Positions 59,055 to 64,000 of a DNA stretch of 64,000 bases are shown here, in pieces. The stretch's first letter is position 1; each line of letters begins with the position of its first letter. Position numbers and translations under genes: made by a program. The stretch is from contig JBOGVU010000001.1 of the NCBI GenBank assembly GCA_050692915.1, positions 1 through 64,000 of the forward strand, in the 5' to 3' direction. Source of the stretch: CALAEC01 sp050692915 (lineage in GTDB: Bacteria > Actinomycetota > UBA4738 > CALAEC01). The notes beneath the pieces were generated by a model. The model saw nothing but the letters and a program-made list of their open reading frames with translations, had not been told where the DNA came from and made no database searches.

Positions 59055-60695
59055 ATGGTGGACGCGCCGCGACACGGAGGACACCTCGCCGCCGCCGCCT
59101 TGAAGCACGAGGGCGTCGAGCACCTGTTCACCCTGTCCGGGGGCCACATCGCCCCGATCTACGACGGTTGCGTGGCCGAGGGCATCCGGATCGTCGATTT
59201 CCGCCACGAGCAGGCCGCCGCCCACGCCGCCGATGGCTGGGCCCGCGTCACCGGCCGACCGGGCGTGGCCGCCGTCACGGCGGGGCCGGGGGTCACCGAC
59301 GCGGTCACCGGCATCACCAACGCGATGTACGCGAACTCGCCGATGCTCGTCCTCGGGGGAAAGTCCCCGCTCGCCGAGCTGGAGCGCGGATCGCTCCAGG
59401 AGATGGATCACGTCACGCTGGTCCGCTCGATCACCAAGTGGGCCCGGACGTGCTGGGAGACCGGCCGGATCGCCGACTACGTGAGCGAGGCGTTCCGCCA
59501 CGCCACGTCCGGCCGGATGGGTCCCACGTTCCTCGACATCCCCCTCGACGTCCAGTTCAACGTGTGGCCGGCGGGCCTGGAGGTCCCGGAGGGCTCCCGG
59601 ACCGAGGCGAAGCCCCTGGGCGACCCCGACCTGGTGGACCGGGCCGCTCGGCTCCTTCGCCAGGCGGACCACCCGATCGTGTTCGCCGGGGCCGGCGTCC
59701 GTTGGTCCGGAGCGCACGAGGCCCTGGCCGCGCTGGCCGACGCGATGAAGGTGCCGGTGTTCCTGAACTCGCTGGGACGCGGCTGTCTGCCGCCGGACCA
59801 TCCCTCGTTCTTCTCGGCGGCCCGGAAGTACGCCCTGGGCAAGGCCGACGCGATCCTGGCGCTCGGGATCGACTGGGACTTCCGCCTCGGGTTCGGCCGC
59901 CGCGGCCTGCCCGATGGGATCCGGGTGGCCCAGGTGGACGTCGACGCGGCGCACATCGGTCGGAACCGGCCGGTCGAGGTGGGCATCGTGGGGGACCCGG
60001 GGAAGGTCATCGGGCAGCTCCTGGAGGCCGGTGTGGGGAGTGCCGAGGAGCCGGCTTGGACCGGTGAGGTGCGGGACGAAGAGCGGCGGCTCCTCGAGGA
60101 GGCCCGGGCCGGGATGGAGTCCGACGCTGTACCGATCCATCCGCAGCGGTACGCCCGGGAGATCCGGGACTTCCTCGATCCCGACGCCATCGTGGTCGGC
60201 GACGGCGGGGACATCGTGGGTCTCAGCGCCTCGATCATCAACGCCCGCGAGCCCGGCCACTGGCTCGACCCGGGCCCGTTCGGCTGCCTCGGCGTGGGGC
60301 CGTCGTTCGCCATCGCCGCGAGGCTGGCGAAGCCCGACACGCAGGTGCTGATCGTGTACGGGGATGGCTCATTCGGCCTCAACGCGATGGAGTACGAGAG
60401 CGCGATCCGTCAGGGGATCCCCTTCGTCGGGGTGATCGGCAACGACGGCGCCTGGGGCCAGATCAAGGTGGCCCAGGAGGCGCTGTACGGCGAGGGCAAC
60501 GCGCCGGCCTCGGTCCTGTCGCAGGAAGCCGGGTACCACCGCATGGTGGAGGGGCTGGGCGGGTACGGCGAGCTGGTCACCGAGCCGAAGGAGATCCGGC
60601 CGGCCCTCGCTCGGGCCTTCGACGCCGGCGTCCCCGCCTGCGTCAACGTCCTCGTGGACCCCTCGCTGATGCGCCGGGCCTCCTACCTCGGCTGA
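59055..60695 (+). CDS. Thiamine-diphosphate enzyme, acetolactate synthase-like (IlvG-like)
   Basis: 546 residues in the three-domain TPP fold. VEHLFTLSGGHIAPIYDGC and the cofactor-activating Glu52 (DFRHEQAAAHAADGWAR) begin the PYR domain; a central Rossmann domain (HPIVFAGAGVRWSG) follows; the PP domain holds YGDGSFGLNAMEYESA...GNDGAWGQIK for Mg-TPP. It resembles mycobacterial IlvG more than catalytic IlvB. The FAD-binding residues and acetolactate specificity cannot be confirmed; 2-hydroxyacyl-CoA or oxalyl-CoA lyase are alternatives. No ilvN subunit is adjacent. An upstream in-frame extension would run through the zinc-ribbon gene and is rejected. Confidence 0.87.
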   Translation: MVDAPRHGGHLAAAALKHEGVEHLFTLSGGHIAPIYDGCVAEGIRIVDFRHEQAAAHAADGWARVTGRPGVAAVTAGPGVTDAVTGITNAMYANSPMLVLGGKSPLAELERGSLQEMDHVTLVRSITKWARTCWETGRIADYVSEAFRHATSGRMGPTFLDIPLDVQFNVWPAGLEVPEGSRTEAKPLGDPDLVDRAARLLRQADHPIVFAGAGVRWSGAHEALAALADAMKVPVFLNSLGRGCLPPDHPSFFSAARKYALGKADAILALGIDWDFRLGFGRRGLPDGIRVAQVDVDAAHIGRNRPVEVGIVGDPGKVIGQLLEAGVGSAEEPAWTGEVRDEERRLLEEARAGMESDAVPIHPQRYAREIRDFLDPDAIVVGDGGDIVGLSASIINAREPGHWLDPGPFGCLGVGPSFAIAARLAKPDTQVLIVYGDGSFGLNAMEYESAIRQGIPFVGVIGNDGAWGQIKVAQEALYGEGNAPASVLSQEAGYHRMVEGLGGYGELVTEPKEIRPALARAFDAGVPACVNVLVDPSLMRRASYLG

Positions 60696-60698
60696 GGA

Positions 60699-60974
60699 TC
60701 AGCCGCCGCCGGCCTCGGGCCGCACCCCCACGGCCAGGGCGATCCTGGTGAGGTCGGAGCGAACGGAATCGAACCGGGCGTCCATCCGCTCCTCCAGTTG
60801 GTCGATCCGGCCGTCGATCCGTCCCTGGAACCGGTCGATCCGGCCGTCGAGCCGCTGCTCCAGCCGGTCGATCCGCGCCTCGAGCCTGTCGATCCTCCCC
60901 TTGCCCAGCCAGCCGAGCATCAGCCCGACCGCGGCCACCACCACGGTGTTGATCGCCGTGGGGAGCACCTCCAT
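60699..60974 (-). CDS. Membrane-anchored coiled-coil protein
   Basis: 91 residues: one N-terminal membrane helix (INTVVVAAVGLMLGWLG), then a continuous coiled coil of heptads around R-I-D-x-L-E/Q (~28-75: RIDRLEARIDRLEQRLDGRIDRF...), and a short hydrophobic end. The DNA carries a corresponding degenerate 21-bp periodicity. ATG 60974 has GGAAGGAG eight bases upstream; an earlier GTG is too close to that site. Function unknown; the layout suits a membrane-tethered oligomer or scaffold. Ends 3 bp after the convergent IlvG-like stop. Confidence 0.75.
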   Translation of the reverse strand: MEVLPTAINTVVVAAVGLMLGWLGKGRIDRLEARIDRLEQRLDGRIDRFQGRIDGRIDQLEERMDARFDSVRSDLTRIALAVGVRPEAGGG

Positions 60975-61034
60975 CTCCACCGCTCCTTCCCGGGGAGGAC
61001 GCCCCGAGCCTAGCACCGGCCCCGGACACGACGG

Positions 61035-61418
61035 TCAGGATCGGGCGCGGGCCGAGCCGAGGAACCGGTTCCGGTCGACGATCACCCGGACGTGCTCCCC
61101 GCGGGCCACGGGGCCCGCGGCGTCCGTGACCTCGAACCGGAACGTGAGCCGGCGCCCCTCCACCTGGGCCAGCGCCGCCGTCGCCGTGACCGTCCCCCCG
61201 ACCGGGGTGGGGGCCAGGTGGTCGAGGGTCACCGAGGCCCCGACGGTCGTGGTCCCGGGCTCGAGCTCGTCGGCCACCGCGGCCACCGCGGCCGCCTCCA
61301 CCAGCGCCAGGACCGCCGGGGTGCCGAGGACGGGGACATCACCGGAGCCGAGGCGGTCGGCTGTCATGTCCTCGGTGACGGTCTCCTCGACGGTGGCCTG
61401 GCGCCCAGGTTCGAGCAT
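61035..61418 (-). CDS. FlK-like thioesterase
   Basis: 127 residues, hotdog fold of the fluoroacetyl-CoA thioesterase group: ATVEETVTEDMTADRLG, VPVLGTPAVLALVEAAAVAAVADEL, VGASVTLDHLAPTPVGGTVTATA, FEVTDAAGPVARGEHVRVIVDR. The HLAPTPVG loop holds the family His; the Thr and Glu of the FlK triad correspond to T and E in GTPAVLALVEAA. The substrate is probably a small acyl-CoA. ATG 61418 is eight bases after TAGCCT, which overlaps the divergent gene's -10. Confidence 0.85.
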   Translation of the reverse strand: MLEPGRQATVEETVTEDMTADRLGSGDVPVLGTPAVLALVEAAAVAAVADELEPGTTTVGASVTLDHLAPTPVGGTVTATAALAQVEGRRLTFRFEVTDAAGPVARGEHVRVIVDRNRFLGSARARS

Positions 61419-61425
61419 CGGTGGG

Positions 61426-61432
61426 TAGGCTA
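61426..61432. promoter_or_regulatory. Shared symmetrical -10 for divergent genes
   Basis: TAGGCTA reads TAGGCT on the plus strand (12 bases before ATG 61444) and TAGCCT on the minus strand (eight bases before ATG 61418). The start codons are 25 bp apart. Confidence 0.55.
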
Positions 61433-61443
61433 GCGCTCGCCGC

Positions 61444-62229
61444 ATGGACGGACCTGCAGCCACGATCGCCCTGGTGCTGGCGGAGACCGCCGCCGGCGGT
61501 ACCGCGCTGCTGTGGCTTGGGGGGTTGTGGGGCTCGGTGCGGCGCGGGTTCTTCGTCCTCACCGGCCTGGCCGCGCTGTTGTGCGCGCTCATGGCCACCC
61601 TGGCCGCCGCGTCCGCGACCGCCGGGCCCCCGAGCGAGGCCGCCAGGCTCGCGGTGGGCCTGTCCGCAGTGACTTCCGCCGTGCTCGGGCTGTCGGTGGC
61701 GGCCCTGATCCTCCGGCTCGAACCCGTGGGCCGGGTTCTCGGGCTCCTGGCCGTCCCAGCGGCCGTGGCCATGCTCGCCGGCTTCGTCGCTGTCGGCCCG
61801 TCCGGCTTCGTCCCGGCGTTCCTCCAGCTCCTGGCGGGGGCGGCGTTCCTCGGCGCCGTCCTCGACGGCCTTCTCCTGGGGCACTGGTACCTGACCGATC
61901 GACGGCTTCCCCGAGATCACATCCGCCGGTTCTCGCTGATCCTGCTGGTGGCGGTGGGCCTGGAGGCCGCGGCGGTGGCGATCCTGGGGTTCGGGACCGC
62001 CGATCAGGCGGACATCAGCGGGTTCAGCCCTCTCCTGGGGGTGGCCGGACTCACCGGGTGGCTGGCCCTGGGGATGGTGGCCTGCACGGCGCTGATCGCC
62101 GTGCTGATCCGGGCCAGCCTTCGGGGTGAGCGTGCCCGCGCGGTGCAGGGCGCCACCGGGTTCTTCTACCTCGCGGTGATCACCGCGCTCACCGCTGAGA
62201 TGGCCGCCAAGGTCGGGTTCCTCGGCTAG
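61444..62229 (+). CDS. Polytopic membrane protein
   Basis: 261 residues, seven or eight predicted helices (ATIALVLAETAAGGTALLWL at the start, GFFYLAVITALTAEMAAKVGF at the end). LLLGHWYLTDRRLPRDHIRRFS between helices has conserved-looking charged residues and a His that could bind heme or metal, but the family is not recognised. The stop at 62229 abuts the ATG of the CPBP protease gene, so they are translated together. Confidence 0.8.
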   Translation: MDGPAATIALVLAETAAGGTALLWLGGLWGSVRRGFFVLTGLAALLCALMATLAAASATAGPPSEAARLAVGLSAVTSAVLGLSVAALILRLEPVGRVLGLLAVPAAVAMLAGFVAVGPSGFVPAFLQLLAGAAFLGAVLDGLLLGHWYLTDRRLPRDHIRRFSLILLVAVGLEAAAVAILGFGTADQADISGFSPLLGVAGLTGWLALGMVACTALIAVLIRASLRGERARAVQGATGFFYLAVITALTAEMAAKVGFLG

Positions 62230-62859
62230 ATGCCTGATCCCTGGGTCGTGGCGCTGGCCGTCGTCGGCCCCGTGGCCGTGGCCGGGGCGTGGCTGGTGGT
62301 GCGGGCTGGCCTCGCCACGGTGTGGACGGCGATGGGGGTCACGCTCGGGACCCTCGGCCTCCTCTCCCTGGCCACGGGGGAACCTCGAGCCTCCAACGAG
62401 CTCGGGCCGTGGTGGGATCTGTTGAGCGGGCTCATGTCGGGGGTGGCCCTGTATGGGGCCACTGCCGCGTTCCTAGCCGTGGCCGGGCGGTGGCCGCTGC
62501 TCGTCCGGCACGCCGCCGACCTGTACGGGCGGCGACGAGGGGTGAGCCCGGGGCGGGCGCTCGGGATCTCGGTGGCGATCACGGCGCCGGGCGAGGAGCT
62601 GCTGTGGCGAGGCGTCGTCCTCGGTGCGCTGGGATCCGTGTTCGCCCCCTGGATCGCCGCCGCCCTGGCCTGGTCCGCGTACGTCGCCGCGAACGTCGTG
62701 AGCGGCAGCCTCCCTATCATCCTGGGGGCGGTCGTCGGCGGCGCGGCCTGGACGGGCCTGGCGGTGTGGACAGAAGGAGTGGTGGCCAGCATCGGCTGCC
62801 ACGTCGTGTGGACGGCGCTCATGATCGTGCTCCCCCCGGTGCCGGAGGCCCGGTCGTGA
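62230..62859 (+). CDS. CPBP-family intramembrane metalloprotease
   Basis: 209 residues, about six helices. The first CPBP motif APGEELLWRGVVLG gives EExxxR; the second region ASIGCHVVWTALM provides the metal-binding His. The intermediate AYVAANVVSG lacks the usual FxxxH, with Asn at the His position, so activity is uncertain. Starts immediately after the previous stop; its own stop overlaps the next GTG (GTGA). Confidence 0.82.
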   Translation: MPDPWVVALAVVGPVAVAGAWLVVRAGLATVWTAMGVTLGTLGLLSLATGEPRASNELGPWWDLLSGLMSGVALYGATAAFLAVAGRWPLLVRHAADLYGRRRGVSPGRALGISVAITAPGEELLWRGVVLGALGSVFAPWIAAALAWSAYVAANVVSGSLPIILGAVVGGAAWTGLAVWTEGVVASIGCHVVWTALMIVLPPVPEARS

Positions 62860-63800
62860 AAGAGGTGTCCGAGGCCGCGCGGGTGATCCTCGAACGAGGG
62901 GTGCTGTGTCACCTGGCCGCACCGTCCCGCTCCGGGCCTCACCTGACACCGGTCGTGTTCGCCGTCGAGGGCGAACGGGTATGGGGGACCACCGGACGGG
63001 GAACGACGAAGGCCCACCGGTGGCGTCGGGACGGGCGGGCGGCCGGTCTGGTCCGCGCGGGCGACGGGTGGGTCTCGTTCCGAGGCCCGGTGACCTTGTA
63101 CGACCTCCTCGACCCGTCAACGTGGGCCGACTCCATCCGCCGGATCCGCGAGGTGACCGCTGCCTCGGCCCGGTTCACGATGAAGAACGCGCGGTTCTTC
63201 GCCGGCTACGCGCGTGACGCGGCCCGGGTCCCGCTGGCGTGGACGCCTCCGGCCCGGGTCCTCTTCTCGGTCGATCTCGAGGCCGGGGTCGTGGCGGAGG
63301 GCGACCGGGCGATGGAACGGTGGGGACGCTGGGGACGTCGGATCGAGGGCGTCCCGGCGTACCGGGCGGTGCGGGACCCCGCCCCGAACGGCGATCTGCC
63401 CGACGGCGTTCGGGCGTTGCTCACCGACCACGGGGAAGGCACCCTCGCCGTGGAGGGCCGTTACGGCCCGGTCGTCCTCCCGGCCCGATGGACGCGTTCG
63501 GATGGCACGTTCCTGGTGGTGGTTCCCCGCCGGATCCTGACCCTGGCCGCCGCCCCGCCCCGGGCCCCGGCGGCGCTGGTCGTGGAGCACGCCTCGAGGT
63601 GGCGAGCGGCGAGGATGCGCGGCCTGCTGGTCCGGGATCAGGCCGCCGTGTTCCTCCCCGACGACGTCAGGAGCGGCCGCCGGTCGCTGGTGGCCGCCAT
63701 GGGCGGAACGGGCGTCTCGGACCCAGCGGTGGTCCGGCTCCGGGCGGGGAGCGTCATCTGGTGGCAGGGGTGGGCCAGCGGTACCGTGGAGCGATCGTGA
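62856..63800 (+). CDS. Pyridoxamine 5'-phosphate oxidase-like FMN-barrel protein
   Basis: 314 residues. The first ~140 residues form a split barrel: EAARVILERGVLCHLAAPSRSGPHLTPVVFAVEGERVWGTT, RWRRDGRAAGLVRAGDGWVSFRG. Such proteins bind FMN, heme or F420; here the R and K needed for flavin phosphate cannot be assigned with certainty. The C-terminal half appears to be a second, similar barrel (DGVRALLTDHGEGTLAVEGRYGPVVLPARW). GTG overlaps the CPBP stop and its stop overlaps the next GTG, making a fully coupled string. Confidence 0.8.
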   Translation: MKEVSEAARVILERGVLCHLAAPSRSGPHLTPVVFAVEGERVWGTTGRGTTKAHRWRRDGRAAGLVRAGDGWVSFRGPVTLYDLLDPSTWADSIRRIREVTAASARFTMKNARFFAGYARDAARVPLAWTPPARVLFSVDLEAGVVAEGDRAMERWGRWGRRIEGVPAYRAVRDPAPNGDLPDGVRALLTDHGEGTLAVEGRYGPVVLPARWTRSDGTFLVVVPRRILTLAAAPPRAPAALVVEHASRWRAARMRGLLVRDQAAVFLPDDVRSGRRSLVAAMGGTGVSDPAVVRLRAGSVIWWQGWASGTVERS

Positions 63801-64000
63801 GCAGGATCCGCGAGTCGCTCGTCGTCGAGGCCCCGCCCGAGGAGGTGTGGGAGGTTGTCGCCGATCCTCGCAACCTCCCCCGCTGGAACCGGTTCATCCG
63901 CTCGGTGCGCGACGTGCCGGAGAACGGCCTGCGGGCCGGGTCCAGGTACTCGACGGAGCTGGGCGGGCTCGGCGTGTCGGTGAAGGTGCGGGCGGTGGTC
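63797..64000 (+). CDS. SRPBCC/polyketide-cyclase-like protein (partial, 3' end off window)
   Basis: 68 codons are visible. RIRESLVVEAPPEEVWEVVADPRNLPRWNRFIRSV is the N-terminal strand and helix pair of the START/SRPBCC fold. GTG 63797 overlaps the preceding stop (GTGA). It would bind a hydrophobic ligand; its role with the FMN-barrel and membrane genes upstream is unknown. Confidence 0.85.
   Translation, partial: MSRIRESLVVEAPPEEVWEVVADPRNLPRWNRFIRSVRDVPENGLRAGSRYSTELGGLGVSVKVRAVV

Overview
The window is high-GC (about 70 percent by eye) chromosomal DNA, densely coded on both strands. It has no rRNA, tRNA, insertion sequence, CRISPR array or prophage that I could recognise. Gene content points to an actinobacterial lineage: an FrhB/F420-type iron-sulfur flavoprotein, an MpaB-type oxygenase, a mycobacterial IlvG-like thiamine-diphosphate enzyme, actinobacterial paaABCD and FlK-like thioesterases. 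GTG starts are frequent. A large share of genes appear leaderless, with a TAnnnT -10 box only 5-9 bases before the start codon. I used that signature repeatedly to choose starts. The exact class or genus cannot be told from the sequence.

Layout. 1-11,342: mixed housekeeping and accessory genes (RGG-tailed protein, EamA transporter, single-domain cNMP-binding protein, secreted lytic transglycosylase, ureohydrolase, GroES-like protein, PrmC-like methyltransferase, GNAT, MpaB oxygenase, rhodanese, YyaL-type protein, and a universal-stress/ABC1-kinase fusion). 11,360-22,965: one long minus-strand carbohydrate operon (FrhB-like protein, aldo/keto reductase, GH13, MalK-type ATPase, lipoprotein solute receptor, two permeases, small membrane protein, GH94 phosphorylase) with hairpins around the receptor gene. 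23,066-28,692: cupredoxin lipoprotein, HesB/IscA, secreted propeller-like protein, CoA-type Nudix, a 49-residue DUF4177-like protein, an orphan histidine kinase and a PGM1-like ATP-grasp ligase. 28,898-34,180: a three-gene surface/signalling locus (FecR-domain protein, anchor-L/DUF11/RTX protein, CHASE2-adenylate cyclase).

34,177-40,129: transsulfuration pair (cystathionine gamma-synthase and beta-synthase), two tandem PQQ-type sugar dehydrogenases and imidazolonepropionase. 40,130-40,443 is non-coding with hairpins, then a second secreted RTX protein, an aldehyde dehydrogenase, an MMPL transporter and its divergent TetR regulator, and a Fic protein. 47,338-50,575: TetR-paaABCD, the phenylacetyl-CoA epoxidase. 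50,556-64,000: ArsR with two SRPBCC proteins and a divergent SnoaL-like gene around a perfect palindrome, a CHRD protein, a PaaG-like hydratase, two FlK-like thioesterases, an NCS1 permease, leucyl aminopeptidase, an IlvG-like enzyme, and a terminal membrane-protein/CPBP/FMN-barrel/SRPBCC operon that runs off the right edge.

How it fits together: three parts look like coherent modules, namely oligosaccharide import with intracellular phosphorolysis/hydrolysis, aerobic phenylacetate ring epoxidation with isomerase and thioesterase nearby, and the FecR/RTX/CHASE2-cyclase locus, whose cAMP-type output could be read by the small cNMP-binding protein at 1400. The last link is inference.
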